The notes under the pieces: generated by a model
Databases searched by the model: none
What the model was told of the DNA's origin: nothing
Seen by the model: only the letters and a program-made list of their open reading frames with translations
Part shown: positions 23,487 through 33,226 of the stretch, one piece after another
Numbering within the stretch: the first letter of the stretch is position 1
Layout of the letters: each line of letters starts with the position of its first letter
Made by a program: the position numbers and the translations under genes
Assembly: GCF_005503355.1 (NCBI RefSeq)
Contig: NZ_SCMK01000014.1
Coordinates: 62,001-126,000 of the forward strand
Source of the DNA: Sphingomonas sp. 1F27F7B
GTDB lineage: Bacteria; Pseudomonadota; Alphaproteobacteria; Sphingomonadales; Sphingomonadaceae
DNA: 64,000 nt
Reading direction: 5' to 3'

Positions 23487-24431
23487 ATGGCGGCTTTGCC
23501 CGAAATCGACGCCTTCACGCACGACCATGTATTCCTGGGCGCGGCGCACGACGACAATGCCCGCCGGACCCTGTGGGTCGTGGCGCTTACCGCCGGGATG
23601 ATGGTGGTGGAGATCATCGCCGGTTATCTGACCGGCTCGATGGCGCTGCTCGCCGATGGCTTTCACATGGCGACACACGCGGGCGCGCTCGGGGTCGCCG
23701 CGGCCGCTTACGCCTATGCCAAGCGCCATGCCTCCAGCCGGGCCTATAGCTTCGGCACGGGCAAGGTCGGCGACCTGGCCGGGTTCGCGTCGGCGATGGT
23801 GCTGGGCCTGATCGCGCTCGGGATCGGTGTCGAGTCCATCCTTCGCCTGTTTCAGCCGATCACGGTCGCATTCGGGGAAGCGACGCTCATCGCGGTGGTC
23901 GGTCTGGGCGTGAACATCGCCTGCGCCTTCCTGCTCTCGGGCGGGCACCATCACGGGCACGACCATCATCACGGGCATGACCACCATCACGGGCACGGGC
24001 ATGCGCACGGCGCGCATGGCGGTGACAACAACATGCGCTCCGCCTATGTCCATGTCCTGGCCGACGCGCTCACCTCGGTTCTCGCCATCGCCGCGCTGCT
24101 GGCGGGCCGCTATCTCGGCTGGGTCTGGATGGATCCGGTGATGGGCATCGTCGGTGCGATCGTCATCGCGCGCTGGTCATGGACGCTGATGCGCGACACG
24201 GCGTCCGTGTTGCTCGATGCGACCGATCATCATGTAGAGGAGGAAGTGCGCGAGTTGGTCGAGGCGCCAGGCGACGCGCGTATCACCGATCTTCATGTCT
24301 GGCGCGTCGGTCCGGAAGCCCACGCCGCGATCGTCAGCGTCGTAGGCGGGCAGGGCGTGACCGGCGACGATATCCGCGCCCGCCTCGCACCGGTTCATGA
24401 AATCGCGCACCTGACCGTCGAGTGCCGCTAG
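23487..24431 (+). CDS. dmeF: CDF cobalt/nickel efflux transporter DmeF
   Basis: A 314-residue cation diffusion facilitator. N-terminal THDHVFLGAAHDDNARRTLWVV is characteristic of DmeF. TM2 carries LLADGFHMATHAGALG (the HxxxD-type site, here DxxHMxxH) and TM5 carries YVHVLADALTSVLAIAALL (HxxxD). A His-rich cytoplasmic loop of about 25 residues, mostly HHGHDHH units, lies between TM4 and TM5. The C-terminal domain ends ITDLHVWRVGPEAHAAIVSV. It exports Co2+ and perhaps Ni2+ in exchange for protons. It is co-transcribed with the repressor upstream. Its stop overlaps the stop of the convergent MerR gene by 4 bp. Confidence 0.92.
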   Translation: MAALPEIDAFTHDHVFLGAAHDDNARRTLWVVALTAGMMVVEIIAGYLTGSMALLADGFHMATHAGALGVAAAAYAYAKRHASSRAYSFGTGKVGDLAGFASAMVLGLIALGIGVESILRLFQPITVAFGEATLIAVVGLGVNIACAFLLSGGHHHGHDHHHGHDHHHGHGHAHGAHGGDNNMRSAYVHVLADALTSVLAIAALLAGRYLGWVWMDPVMGIVGAIVIARWSWTLMRDTASVLLDATDHHVEEEVRELVEAPGDARITDLHVWRVGPEAHAAIVSVVGGQGVTGDDIRARLAPVHEIAHLTVECR

Positions 24432-24832
24432 CCCTCGAAGGCGGTCAGGATCGGGCATGGTCCCTCCGCTCCTGACCCGCATTCATGTGCGAGCCGGCGA
24501 AGCGAGGCGCGCACCCGCTCAAGCTCCTCGATCTTCGCATCCAGTTCGGCAATGCGCTCGCCCGCGAGCTGGCGCGCGCGGGCGCGATCGTCGGTCGCAT
24601 CCAGCGCCAGAAGCTCACCGATCTGCTCGAGCGTGAAACCGGCTGCCTGCGCCGAGCGGATGAAGCGAAGGCGGCGGGCGTCATCGGTGCCGTAGCGCCG
24701 GATGCCGCCTCCGGCGCCAGCCCCGGTCGGCCGGTCTGGCTCGTCCAGCAAACCGCGACGCTGATAGTAGCGCACCGTTTCGACGCCGACGCCGCCCTCG
24801 CGCGCGAGCGCCGCGATCGTCATGCCGGTCAT
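24428..24832 (-). CDS. MerR family regulator, mercury-type lacking one cysteine
   Basis: A 134-residue MerR regulator. HTH and wing: MTIAALAREGGVGVETVRYYQRRGLLDEP...GGIRRYGTDDARRLRFIRSAQAAGFTLEQIGELL. The dimerisation helix ends HECGSGAEGPCPILTAFEG, which holds the two Cys corresponding to MerR C117 and C126. At the position of C82 the sequence reads LDATDDRARA instead of the usual DGTHCEEA, so the third Hg ligand is missing. The signal may therefore be another metal, or a two-Cys mode of binding. Start is ATG 24,832 or ATG 24,823. It faces a glutaredoxin-MauE gene across a near-perfect mer-type operator. Confidence 0.85.
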   Translation of the reverse strand: MTGMTIAALAREGGVGVETVRYYQRRGLLDEPDRPTGAGAGGGIRRYGTDDARRLRFIRSAQAAGFTLEQIGELLALDATDDRARARQLAGERIAELDAKIEELERVRASLRRLAHECGSGAEGPCPILTAFEG

Positions 24833-24835
24833 GCC

Positions 24836-24866
24836 TTGACTCCGTACTATGGTACGGACCCTATAT
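24836..24866 (+). promoter_or_regulatory. mer-type promoter/operator with 19-bp spacer
   Basis: TTGACT (-35, 24,836-24,841) and CTATAT (-10, 24,861-24,866) are separated by 19 bp containing CCGTAC-TATG-GTACGG (24,842-24,857). This is the same arrangement and nearly the same sequence as the Tn501/Tn21 mer operator. It would make transcription of the glutaredoxin-MauE gene dependent on the divergent MerR protein. Confidence 0.85.
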
Positions 24867-24895
24867 AGGCGGGGCGAGGATATTGGAGAAGCGGC

Positions 24896-25663
24896 ATGGC
24901 GAGCGCCCCCGCCAAACAGGCGACGATCTACCGGATGGTGATGCCGGAACATACCTGCCCTTTCGGGCTGAAGGCGAAGGATCTTCTGCGCCGGGAAGGC
25001 TATGCGGTCGATGACCATTGGCTGATGACGCGGGAAGAAACCGACGCTTTCAAGGCGAAGCACGGCGTCAAGACGACCCCGCAGATCTTTATCGCCGGGG
25101 AGCGGGTCGGCGGCTATGACGATCTGCGCCGCTTCTTCGGCAAGATGGTCCGCGACCCCAAGGCCGTCACCTATCGCCCGGTGATTGCCGTGTTCGCGAT
25201 GACGGCGCTGATGGCGCTCGCCGCCAGCTATGCGGTACTCGGCACGCCCTTCACGGTGCGGGCGGGTGAATGGTTCATCGCGTTCTCGATGTGCGCTCTG
25301 GCGATGCTCAAGCTCCAGAACGTCGAGAGCTTCTCGAGCATGTTCCTCAACTACGATCTGCTCGCGAAGCGCTGGGTGCCCTATTCCTATGTCTATCCCT
25401 ACGCGGAAGGAGCGGCGGGCGTCCTGATGGCAGCCGGCGCGTTGACCTGGCTGTCGGTGCCCGTCGCGCTCGTTATCGGTACGATCGGCGCGGTGTCGGT
25501 GTTCAAGGCCGTCTACATCGACAAGCGTGAGCTGAAATGCGCGTGCGTGGGCGGGGACAGCAACGTGCCGCTCGGCTTCATCTCGCTCACCGAAAACCTG
25601 ATGATGGTCGCGATGGCGCTGTGGATGATCGCTGCGCCGCCCGTGCTGGCGATGGCGCACTGA
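24896..25663 (+). CDS. glutaredoxin-MauE/DoxX-like fusion membrane protein
   Basis: A 255-residue protein. Residues about 9-85 are a glutaredoxin fold: TIYRMVMPEHTCPFGLKAKDLLRREGY, then TTPQIFIAGERVGGYDDLRRFF, with the active-site Cys in CPFG (monothiol style). Residues about 95-250 hold four TM helices of MauE/DoxX type (PVIAVFAMTALMALAASYAVL, EWFIAFSMCALAMLKL, YAEGAAGVLMAAGALTWL) and a conserved CACVGG. The membrane half may pass reducing equivalents or a thiol-bound metal. Expression is likely driven by the MerR-type promoter 29 bp upstream. A GGAGA site precedes the ATG. Substrate unknown. Confidence 0.8.
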   Translation: MASAPAKQATIYRMVMPEHTCPFGLKAKDLLRREGYAVDDHWLMTREETDAFKAKHGVKTTPQIFIAGERVGGYDDLRRFFGKMVRDPKAVTYRPVIAVFAMTALMALAASYAVLGTPFTVRAGEWFIAFSMCALAMLKLQNVESFSSMFLNYDLLAKRWVPYSYVYPYAEGAAGVLMAAGALTWLSVPVALVIGTIGAVSVFKAVYIDKRELKCACVGGDSNVPLGFISLTENLMMVAMALWMIAAPPVLAMAH

Positions 25664-25684
25664 CGCGAAGGTCGGCACGCGTCG

Positions 25685-26011
25685 TCAATGCGGGCTGATC
25701 GCCGTAACTTCTGCCGTCATACCCTTCGCCTTGGCGGTGAATGCGACCCGCTGCCCCGACCGCAGTCCCTTGAGCAGGGTCGGGGGGGATGCCCGGAAGG
25801 TCATCGTCATTGCGGGCCAGCCGATCGTCGGGATCGGGCCGTGCTTGATGGTTACGGTTCCACCTTTCGCGTCGACGGCAGTGATCGTCCCCGATCCGCT
25901 GCCGGATTTTACAGCCGATGCAGCCGGCCTGCTGCCTTGAGCAAGAGCGCTCGCTGCGATCGGCGTGACTAGTAGCATGAATGCGGCGCGCATGGAGAAA
26001 GTGGCTTTCAT
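25685..26011 (-). CDS. cusF: periplasmic copper chaperone, CusF family
   Basis: A 108-residue exported protein. Signal peptide to about ASALAQG, then the CusF OB-fold: [34 protein letters not shown]. The Cu(I)/Ag(I) ligands H, W, M, M are visible ([17 protein letters not shown]). It hands Cu(I) to the CusCBA pump. It overlaps the cusA stop by 1 bp (TGATG) and is the last gene of the cusCBAF operon. A second CusF-like domain is fused to the adaptor two genes upstream. Confidence 0.92.
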   Translation of the reverse strand: MKATFSMRAAFMLLVTPIAASALAQGSRPAASAVKSGSGSGTITAVDAKGGTVTIKHGPIPTIGWPAMTMTFRASPPTLLKGLRSGQRVAFTAKAKGMTAEVTAISPH

Positions 26012-29000
26012 CAGATCTTCCTTTCGGGGCGGGTTGAAGCTCGCCGCCGCAAGAGCAAGTAGGCGGCTGGCAGGATGAACATGGAGAGGAAAGGGGCGGT
26101 CAGCATTCCACCGATCATCGGCGCGGCGATCCGGCTCATCACCTCCGATCCGGCGCCATGCCCGATCAGCACGGGGAACAGCCCGGCGACGATGACAGCG
26201 ACGGTCATCGCCTTGGGACGTACCCGCAACAGCGCGCCCTCCCTGATCGCTTCCGATACTTGCTCGCCCGACGGTGACGGCCCGCGCTCGGCCAATGCGT
26301 GTTTCAGGTAGATCAGCATGACGACGCCGAACTCCGCCGACACGCCGGCGAGCGCGATGAACCCGACACCTGTGGCGACCGATTGCGCATAGCCGAGCAG
26401 CCATAATGTCCAGATGCCGCCGGTCAGCGCGAAGGGCAGTGTGCCCATGATAAGCGCCGCCTCGTCGAGGCGACCGAAGGTAAGGTAGAGGAGAAGGAAG
26501 ATGATCGCGAGTGTCGCCGGCACGACGAGCATCAACCGAGCCTCGGCACGCTGCAGATACTCGAATTGTCCGGAATAGGCGATCGAGACGCCGGGGCTGA
26601 GCCGAACATCTTTGCCAACAGCACGGCGCAGATCGGCGACCGTGGAGGCCAGGTCGCGCCCGCGCACGTCGACATAGACCCATGTCGAGAGTCGACCATT
26701 TTCCGTCTTGAGCATCGGTGGACCTTCCGCGATCGACACGGATGCGACGGTGCCGAGTGTGATCTGCTGACCCGATGCGGTGACGATTGGGAGAGTTCGC
26801 AGTCCCTCCAGACTGTCACGCAGCTCGCGGGGGTAGCGGACGCTGATCGGGTAGCGGGCAAGGCCCTCCACCGTCTGGCCGATCGTCTCGCCGCCGATCG
26901 CGCCGGACACAATCTCCTGCACATCGGCGATGTTGAGACCGTAGCGCCCCGCGGTCACCCGATCGATATCGACATCGACATAGCGGCCTCCGGTCAACCG
27001 TTCTGCCAATGCCGAGCTGACGCCCGGCACGGTCCTGGCGACACGTTCGATGCTGCCGGCGATGCGGTCCAGCTCGGAGAGGTTGGACCCCGACACTTTC
27101 ACCCCGATGGGACTCTTGATGCCGGTCGCGAGCATATCGATCCGATTGCGGATCGGAGGCACCCATACGTTCGTGAGGCCGGGCACGCGCACTGTGCGGT
27201 CCAGCTCCTCCACCAGCTTTGCCGGCGTCATCCCCGCGCGCCATTGATCGCGCGGCTTGAATTGGATGGTCGTCTCGAACATCTCGAGCGGTGCCGGGTC
27301 GGTCGCGGTCTCGGCGCGCCCGGCTTTGCCGAACACGGTTTTGACCTCGGGAACGGTTTTTATCAGCCGGTCTGTGCGCTGGAGCAGGGCCGAGGCGCTC
27401 GCGGCCGAAAGGCCGGGAAGCGCGGACGGCATGTAGAGCAGATCGCCCTCATCCATCGTCGGGATGAACTCGCCACCCAATCGGGTCAGCGGCCATGCCG
27501 TCGTCGCCAGTACCAGGGCGGCGATGCCGATCGCCGCCCAAGGCCGCGCCAACACGCGGTCGAGCGCCGGGCGATAGGCACGGGTGAGCACGCGGTTGAT
27601 AATGTTGTCGTTCTCGGCCGGAATGCGTCCCCGGATCAGCCATCCCATCAGGACCGGCACGAGCGTTACCGACAGGATCGCCGCTGCCGCCATCGCATAG
27701 CTCTTGGTGAAGGCGAGCGGGGCGAACAGCCGTCCCTCCTGCGCTTCGAGCGTGAACACCGGCACGAACGACAGCGTGATGATGACGAGGCTGAAGAACA
27801 GCGCCGGCCCGACCTCGGCCGCGGCCTCGGTGATGACGCGCCAGCGTTCCTCGCCCGCCAGCGCCACGCCCGGATGGTCGTGTTCCCATCGCTCGATCCG
27901 CTTGTGCGCGTTCTCGATCATCACGATCGCGGCATCGACCATCGCGCCGATCGCGATGGCGATACCGCCCAAAGACATGATGTTGGCGTTCACCCCCTGC
28001 ACACGCATGACGAGCAAGGCCGCGAGCACCCCCAGAGGCAAGGTGACGATCGCGACCAGCGCAGACCGGACATGCCACAGAAACAACCCGCAGATGATCG
28101 CGACGACGACGAACTCCTCGATCAGCTTGCCCGTCAAATTCTCCACCGCGCGGTCGATCAATTGCGAGCGGTCATAGGTGGTGACGATCTCGACGCCGGG
28201 GGGAAGGCTCGCTTTCAGTTCCGCGAGCTTGGCCTTGACGGCTTCGATCGTCTGCCGTGCATTCTTGCCCTGACGCAGGATGACGACTCCGCCCGCGACC
28301 TCGCCTTCGCCGTTCAGCTCGGCGATGCCGCGGCGCATCTCGGGGCCGATCTGGATCGACGCGACGTCGCCCAAGGTAACGGGGACGCCGGCACCGGCGA
28401 CCTTGAGCGGGATCGCGCGGAAATCGTCGACGGTGCGCAAGTAACCTGACGCGCGCACCATATATTCGGCTTCGCCCAGCTCGAGGACGGACCCGCCGGC
28501 CTCCTGATTGGCGCGGCGAATGGCATCGACGGCCTGAGTGTGCGTGACACCGAATGCGGCGAGCCGCGTCGGGTCGAGCAGCACCTGATATTGCTTCACC
28601 ATTCCGCCGATGCTCGCCACCTCCGCAACGCCGGGCAGCGTTTTCAGTTCATAACGTAGGAACCAGTCCTGCAAGGATCGGAGCTGCGACAGGTCACGGC
28701 GGCCGGTGCGGTCCAACAGCGTGTATTCATAGACCCAGCCGACCCCCGTCGCATCAGGACCCAGCGCGGCCTGCGCGCCTTGGGGAAGCCGTCCCTGCAC
28801 CTGGCTCAGATACTCCAGCACGCGTGAGCGCGCCCAATAGAGGTCGGTCCCATCCTCGAAGAGGACATAGACGTAGCTGTCGCCGAAGAACGAATAGCCG
28901 CGCACGGTTTTCGCGCCAGGCACGGACAGCATCGTCGTGGTGAGCGGATACGTCACCTGGTTCTCGACGATCTGCGGGGCTTGGCCCGGCCAGCTCGTGC

Positions 29001-29148
29001 GGATGATGACCTGCGTGTCGGACAGGTCGGGGAGCGCATCGACGGGGGTGGCACGCATTGCGAACACCCCGGCCATGGCGAGCGCGATGGCCGCCAGGAC
29101 GACGAGGAAGCGGTTCGCGACCGACCAGCGGATGATCGCGGCAATCAT
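26011..29148 (-). CDS. cusA: Cu(I)/Ag(I) efflux RND permease CusA
   Basis: A 1045-residue heavy-metal RND pump (HME-RND). N-terminus [27 protein letters not shown], porter start [33 protein letters not shown], and TM4 signature [27 protein letters not shown], which is the CusA/SilA form. A conserved Met in [18 protein letters not shown] fits the periplasmic methionine cluster that binds Cu(I). The protein moves copper or silver from the periplasm across the outer membrane with CusB and CusC. Overlaps cusB by 4 bp. Length is normal for the family. Confidence 0.94.
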   Translation of the reverse strand: MIAAIIRWSVANRFLVVLAAIALAMAGVFAMRATPVDALPDLSDTQVIIRTSWPGQAPQIVENQVTYPLTTTMLSVPGAKTVRGYSFFGDSYVYVLFEDGTDLYWARSRVLEYLSQVQGRLPQGAQAALGPDATGVGWVYEYTLLDRTGRRDLSQLRSLQDWFLRYELKTLPGVAEVASIGGMVKQYQVLLDPTRLAAFGVTHTQAVDAIRRANQEAGGSVLELGEAEYMVRASGYLRTVDDFRAIPLKVAGAGVPVTLGDVASIQIGPEMRRGIAELNGEGEVAGGVVILRQGKNARQTIEAVKAKLAELKASLPPGVEIVTTYDRSQLIDRAVENLTGKLIEEFVVVAIICGLFLWHVRSALVAIVTLPLGVLAALLVMRVQGVNANIMSLGGIAIAIGAMVDAAIVMIENAHKRIERWEHDHPGVALAGEERWRVITEAAAEVGPALFFSLVIITLSFVPVFTLEAQEGRLFAPLAFTKSYAMAAAAILSVTLVPVLMGWLIRGRIPAENDNIINRVLTRAYRPALDRVLARPWAAIGIAALVLATTAWPLTRLGGEFIPTMDEGDLLYMPSALPGLSAASASALLQRTDRLIKTVPEVKTVFGKAGRAETATDPAPLEMFETTIQFKPRDQWRAGMTPAKLVEELDRTVRVPGLTNVWVPPIRNRIDMLATGIKSPIGVKVSGSNLSELDRIAGSIERVARTVPGVSSALAERLTGGRYVDVDIDRVTAGRYGLNIADVQEIVSGAIGGETIGQTVEGLARYPISVRYPRELRDSLEGLRTLPIVTASGQQITLGTVASVSIAEGPPMLKTENGRLSTWVYVDVRGRDLASTVADLRRAVGKDVRLSPGVSIAYSGQFEYLQRAEARLMLVVPATLAIIFLLLYLTFGRLDEAALIMGTLPFALTGGIWTLWLLGYAQSVATGVGFIALAGVSAEFGVVMLIYLKHALAERGPSPSGEQVSEAIREGALLRVRPKAMTVAVIVAGLFPVLIGHGAGSEVMSRIAAPMIGGMLTAPFLSMFILPAAYLLLRRRASTRPERKI

Positions 29149-30644
29149 CGCCCAGCCTCGCGCGTCATGCGGCGCAGCGTTGGACCATCGGCGGGTTGAT
29201 CAAAGCCGAACCGCACCCGCTCACCCTTGCGATACCCACGCACCAACGCGGGATCGGCGACGCGGAACGTCATTGTCATGGCCGGCCAGCCGATCGCCGG
29301 AACGGGCTGATGGGACAGGGTGACGGAACTGCGATCGATCGCCTCGATGCTGCCGACCGTCTCGTAGATCGACGCGGTGGGTTTCACGGCCGGCTTTGTT
29401 GCGGGTGACGCTTCGACACCAATCGGACGCGCATCGAGGCCAGCGAGGCTCGCTTCGGAGTCGATCAGGAACTGGCCCGACGCGACAACCTTCTCACCCT
29501 CGGTCAGGCCGGCGACTATCTCGGTTTTGCCGCCGCCTTCTGCGCCAGTGCGAACCTCGGCGGGTCGAAAGCGTCCACCCGGCCCTGCCAACATGACGAG
29601 TGTGCGCCGGCCGGTCCGGATCACGGCCTCACTCGGAACAAGGAGTGCATCGCGGCTCCCCTGGTCGAGCGCCACGCTGGCGAACATACCGGGGCGCAAC
29701 CGGCCGGCACGGTTGGGGAGCTCGACGCGGATTGTGAGCGTGCGGCTCGCTGCCTCGGCCTGGGGCAGGATCGCAGCGATGCGGCCCCTGAAGCTTTCGC
29801 CCGGGAAAGCCGCCAGCGTGGCGATGACGGGCGTGCCGATCCGCAGGTTTCCTGCGAGGGCCTCAGGGACAGCCGCGTTCAGCCACACGGTGGCGAGGCC
29901 GTTCACCTCCGCCAGTGTCTGTCCTTGCGCGACCGTCATCCCCTGTCGGACGCCGAGCGTCTTGATGACGCCCCCCACGGGCGTGCTGATCGTCGTCACA
30001 CCTTGCGGTCGGCCGCGCCACTCCGCCGATGCAATCGATCCGGCGGGCATCCCGAGAAGCAACAGGCGCTCTCGTGCCGCCCGCGTGAGCCCGGCATCCC
30101 CGGTGCGGCGCACGGCGAGATACTCCGCCTGCGCGCCCGCCCATTCGGGCACAAGGATATCGGCGAGCGGGGCGCCTGCCGGCACGACATCGCCTGGCGC
30201 GCGCGCATAGACGCGCTGAACGAAGCCGCCGCTGCGTGCCTGCACGACCGCAACGTTGCGGTCATTGAACTCGATGCTGCCGGTTGCCGAGGCCGAGTTT
30301 GACAACGATCCGCGTTCGACCGTGACGATCCGCGCGCCGAGCCGCTGGAGGCTGGCCGGATCGATCGCTACGCCCGGTGCGGCGCTACCGCCTGCGCCCT
30401 CGTCGGCATAGCGGGGGATCAGTTTCATCCCCATCGACGAGAGACCCGGGCCGTCGTGCCGCTCCCCCGGGATCATCGGATCATACCAGTAGAGGATCTT
30501 CTTCTGCGGGGCTGGGGATGCCGTTTGATCGGCAGCCGAGGACGTGCCAAGTTTCGCGAGCCCGAAGCCCACGCCCCCTGCGACCAGCACCAGCGCGCTT
30601 ACCGCGGTGACAAGGCGGGCGCGGGTAATGGTAGTGTCGCTCAT
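29145..30644 (-). CDS. cusB: CusB adaptor with N-terminal HMBD and C-terminal CusF domain
   Basis: A 499-residue adaptor, longer than E. coli CusB. After a TM anchor ([20 protein letters not shown]) comes a heavy-metal-binding domain ([30 protein letters not shown]). Next are the barrel-sandwich and beta-barrel parts ([62 protein letters not shown]). From about residue 425 there is a full CusF-like OB domain ([31 protein letters not shown]), giving a built-in chaperone. ATG at 30,644 overlaps the cusC stop by 4 bp. It links the pump to the channel and delivers Cu(I). Confidence 0.93.
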   Translation of the reverse strand: MSDTTITRARLVTAVSALVLVAGGVGFGLAKLGTSSAADQTASPAPQKKILYWYDPMIPGERHDGPGLSSMGMKLIPRYADEGAGGSAAPGVAIDPASLQRLGARIVTVERGSLSNSASATGSIEFNDRNVAVVQARSGGFVQRVYARAPGDVVPAGAPLADILVPEWAGAQAEYLAVRRTGDAGLTRAARERLLLLGMPAGSIASAEWRGRPQGVTTISTPVGGVIKTLGVRQGMTVAQGQTLAEVNGLATVWLNAAVPEALAGNLRIGTPVIATLAAFPGESFRGRIAAILPQAEAASRTLTIRVELPNRAGRLRPGMFASVALDQGSRDALLVPSEAVIRTGRRTLVMLAGPGGRFRPAEVRTGAEGGGKTEIVAGLTEGEKVVASGQFLIDSEASLAGLDARPIGVEASPATKPAVKPTASIYETVGSIEAIDRSSVTLSHQPVPAIGWPAMTMTFRVADPALVRGYRKGERVRFGFDQPADGPTLRRMTREAGR

Positions 30645-31870
30645 CGATCGGCGCTCCCGAAGGTAATGGTGAGGCGGACAGAGTCTGCGGCGACGAGCGC
30701 CTCACGGTCGAGCACGGTCAGCTCGGCGTCGGCGAGCGCGGTCTTGGCTTCGATGGCATCCGCAAGACTCGCGCGACCGGCAGAGTAGCTCGCTATCTCC
30801 AGATCGGCTCGCTTCCGAGCGAGCGGAAGGAGCACGTCGCGCGCGCGCTGCCATTGGCTGTGATGCATTTGGTGGTCCGCCAGCGCGGCCTCCAGATCGG
30901 CTGCCAATGTGCGCCGGGTTTCTTCGCGCGCGGCCTCGGCCTGCGCCTGTGCGGATTTGCGGGCTTCGATGCGCGGGTTCTGACGCGATCGAGCGAACAG
31001 CGGCAGGCTCATCGAAACTCCCGCCGACACCATGTCGCCATACCGGGGGTCACGGCGTTGATAAGCTACCTCTACCCCCCAATCGGGTCGCTTCTCCGCT
31101 CGCGCCGCATCCACGTCGGCCTGGGCGCGCTGAATACCGGCCTCGGCGAGAACCATGTCGGAGTGAAGGCTGAGCGCGTCCCGCAGCCGCGCCGGAGCCA
31201 GATCGATCGCGGGCATATCGCCGGCAATCTCGGGCGCCGATACGCCGGTCCAGCGAGCCAGCATCGCGCGGGCGCGCGCAACGGCGGCCATCAACTCGTC
31301 GCGGCGGTCGTCGAGTGCCGCGATCTCCTGATCGGTCGTCAGTGTCTGACCAGGGCGGACCGAACCGGTCGTCACGGCGGCCCGCGCAGCGGAAGGGAGA
31401 GATCGAAGGAATAGCAGAACGGTGTCGAGGGCAGCTAGTCGACGCTCGGCATAAGCAAGGTCGATCCATGCCTGCCCCGCTCCCAATCGCACCTCCCGGA
31501 GCTTGGTCGCTTGCGATGCTTCTGCCGTTGCGATCACGGCGCGTGCCTGCGCTTGCGCGGCATGACGCTTGGCAAGGTTGGGTAGGTCCTGTTGGAAACC
31601 GACACGCCCCATCGTCATGTCGTCTCTGGATAGGGAGAAGGCGGGTGGCCCAGAGACAGGATAATTCTCGATTCCGATCGACACACGGGGGTCCGGAAGG
31701 CTTCCCGCCGCACGTGCATCGGCTTGGGCGGCGCTGACCCCCGCGCGACCGGCAACCGCTCCCGGGGCGTTGGCAACCGCATCGCGCAGCGCTTGGTCAT
31801 AGGTAAGTGTCTGCGCGTGCGCGGCGCTCGTCGTGAGCGCGGCGACCGCGAGCATCATGGATGCGCGCAT
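30641..31870 (-). CDS. cusC: TolC-family outer-membrane channel of cus operon
   Basis: A 409-residue outer-membrane factor. The signal peptide is MRASMMLAVAALTTSAAHAQ; no lipobox is seen. The mature protein starts LTYDQALRDAVANAPG and has the two helical-hairpin repeats of TolC/CzcC-type proteins (LPDPRVSIGIENYPVSGPPAFS; ASYSAGRASLADAIEAKTALADAELTVLDRE). It forms the exit channel for the CusAB pump. It is the first clearly assignable gene of the operon; a ribosome site GAAGGGA precedes the ATG. No ECF-type promoter like those of the neighbouring copper genes was found in front of it. Confidence 0.9.
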   Translation of the reverse strand: MRASMMLAVAALTTSAAHAQTLTYDQALRDAVANAPGAVAGRAGVSAAQADARAAGSLPDPRVSIGIENYPVSGPPAFSLSRDDMTMGRVGFQQDLPNLAKRHAAQAQARAVIATAEASQATKLREVRLGAGQAWIDLAYAERRLAALDTVLLFLRSLPSAARAAVTTGSVRPGQTLTTDQEIAALDDRRDELMAAVARARAMLARWTGVSAPEIAGDMPAIDLAPARLRDALSLHSDMVLAEAGIQRAQADVDAARAEKRPDWGVEVAYQRRDPRYGDMVSAGVSMSLPLFARSRQNPRIEARKSAQAQAEAAREETRRTLAADLEAALADHQMHHSQWQRARDVLLPLARKRADLEIASYSAGRASLADAIEAKTALADAELTVLDREALVAADSVRLTITFGSADR

Positions 31871-31951
31871 CCCTCTAGTCCCTTCATGTCATAATGATGG
31901 CCGGGCTCCAAATGGTTGATCGGAGCCCGGCACCTGTTCAGGCTCGCCAGC

Positions 31952-32203
31952 TTAAGTTGACTGGCCGCCCTTCATTGACATGCAGGCGTCGCGACCGCGT
32001 TCCATCATCGGGCACACGCAGGCGCTCGACTGGGGAACGTCCGTAACCCATACGCGACGTGGGGCTTGAAGCGGCGCCCGCGGGCCCGGCTGGTAATTGG
32101 AACGCCACTCCCAATGACCATTGCTTTTATTTTCAGATGTGGCCGCCGTCGCTGCCGACGCGGCGAGGCTAGCGGCAAATACCGCCAAGATGAACGTTTT
32201 CAT
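31952..32203 (-). CDS. small secreted hypothetical protein, Cys/Met-rich C-terminus
   Basis: An 83-residue protein with a signal peptide (MKTFILAVFAASLAASAATAATS) and no recognised domain. The mature part has NGHWEWRSNYQPGPRAPLQAPRRVWV, then a Cys/Met cluster (SSACVCPMMERGRDACMSMKGG). That cluster could bind Cu(I). It lies 81 bp upstream of cusC on the same strand, so it may be the first gene of that operon. Start ATG 32,203 is chosen for the signal peptide; a second ATG lies 12 bp upstream. Function unknown. Confidence 0.6.
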   Translation of the reverse strand: MKTFILAVFAASLAASAATAATSENKSNGHWEWRSNYQPGPRAPLQAPRRVWVTDVPQSSACVCPMMERGRDACMSMKGGQST

Positions 32204-32285
32204 GTCACTTTCCAATTTGATCGAGATTTAAAATCGGCAGAGCCGCAACCGGCGAACGGCTGCAGCCTGACACGGCTTGACTCGA

Positions 32286-32642
32286 TCAAACGGTAGGCGG
32301 TTCGGGCTCGGGAGCGACGTTGAGGCCGGCAAGTGCCCGGCTGGCAGGCCAGATAACGATTTGAGATGCGATCGAGCGCTTCAGCACTCTTGCCGGCTCC
32401 TCAAACGTCATGGGAACAACGCATCCCATTTGGGCGATACACGCCAGCGTCAGTCCTTTGCATGGGTGTTCCGATGACGGATCCGGGGTCGCCATACCCG
32501 CGCAATCCATGCGGGATGGGGTGACATGGCTCATCGCCATCTTGGGTGAGAGCGATGGGCCGGCCGCATACGCAATTCCTTGGCCCAAAAGGCCAAGCAA
32601 CGCTCCAACAAGAAGCAAGAGAGAAAGACGAGCTTTCAACAC
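32286..32642 (-). CDS. small membrane/secreted hypothetical protein, copper-locus type
   Basis: About 118 residues starting at GTG 32,642. One hydrophobic segment (LSLLLLVGALLGLLGQGIAYA) serves as a signal or anchor. The mature part has conserved-looking cysteines (MDCAGMA, EHPCKGLTLACIAQMGCVVPM) and a Pro-rich tail. I cannot name the family; small proteins of this type are frequent in copper clusters. A promoter with 19-bp spacer (32,647-32,677) ends only 4 bp before the GTG, so the message may be leaderless or the true start may lie downstream. Confidence 0.5.
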   Translation of the reverse strand: MLKARLSLLLLVGALLGLLGQGIAYAAGPSLSPKMAMSHVTPSRMDCAGMATPDPSSEHPCKGLTLACIAQMGCVVPMTFEEPARVLKRSIASQIVIWPASRALAGLNVAPEPEPPTV

Positions 32643-32646
32643 CCGG

Positions 32647-32677
32647 ATACTATCCCAATTGTCAACGCCGAGGTCAA
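32647..32677 (-). promoter_or_regulatory. candidate MerR/CueR-type promoter
   Basis: Read on the minus strand: TTGACC (32,677-32,672), a 19-bp spacer, TAGTAT (32,652-32,647). A 19-bp spacer is diagnostic of MerR-family activated promoters, and CueR at 47,007 is an obvious candidate. The dyad inside the spacer is imperfect, so confidence is limited. Confidence 0.4.
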
Positions 32678-32755
32678 TACGGGTGGTTTGCCGGGTGCCG
32701 TAGTGCCGGCATGAAGCGCCGGGGAAGATTTGCCGCTCACAAGACAACCTGTCGT

Positions 32756-33208
32756 TTAGGCGCCGTGGCTAGCAAAGACACGCCGGCCAGCGGCACCGAA
32801 CGCAATGACGTCATAGGGCTGGGTTCTCATGCCGGGCACCTCCATGCCCGGTGAGCCCATCGGCATTCCGGCCACGGCCAAGCCGCGCACGCCTTTAGGA
32901 TGCTGGGCCAGCGCGCGCTTCATGTCCGCGATCGGGACATGTCCCTCAAACGCCATGCCGTCGATGATCGCGGTATGGCAGGACGCGAGGTCAGCGGGCA
33001 GGCCGATCTTACGCTGCAGCACCTCACGGCGATCATCGTCGATGATCTGGACCTTGCGGCCGAACTGCTGACGCACCTGCGCCGCCCATTTCTCGCAACA
33101 GCCGCAACCCGGATCGCGGTGCATGGCGATGTCGGCCGCGGCCGATGCGACCGCTGGGATGGTCATTAGCAAGGCGGCGACGGCGCCACGAACACCATTC
33201 TTCATCAT
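32756..33208 (-). CDS. DUF411 family metal-binding protein
   Basis: A 150-residue exported protein. Signal peptide to about ASAAADI, then the DUF411 signature MHRDPGCGCCEKWAAQVRQQFG, a thioredoxin-like start with CGCC, and LPADLASCHTAIIDGMAFEGHVPIADMKRAL, which is diagnostic. A Met-rich tail (MPMGSPGMEVPGM) suggests copper contact. DUF411 proteins occur widely in copper-resistance loci; the mechanism is not established. It is separated from the DUF305 gene upstream by a hairpin, so it may have its own promoter or depend on read-through. Confidence 0.88.
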   Translation of the reverse strand: MMKNGVRGAVAALLMTIPAVASAAADIAMHRDPGCGCCEKWAAQVRQQFGRKVQIIDDDRREVLQRKIGLPADLASCHTAIIDGMAFEGHVPIADMKRALAQHPKGVRGLAVAGMPMGSPGMEVPGMRTQPYDVIAFGAAGRRVFASHGA

Positions 33209-33226
33209 CAGCTCCTAAAAGGAAAT

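Noticed and set aside
23944..24010. Tandem cacgggcacgaccatcat-like repeats
   Set aside because: They encode the His-rich loop of DmeF, in frame.
24428..25678. A 416-codon minus-strand frame ending in the MerR protein
   Set aside because: Only the last 134 codons are MerR-like; the rest is antisense to the glutaredoxin-MauE gene.
26566..28449. 627-codon plus-strand open frame
   Set aside because: Antisense to cusA; composition typical of a shadow frame.
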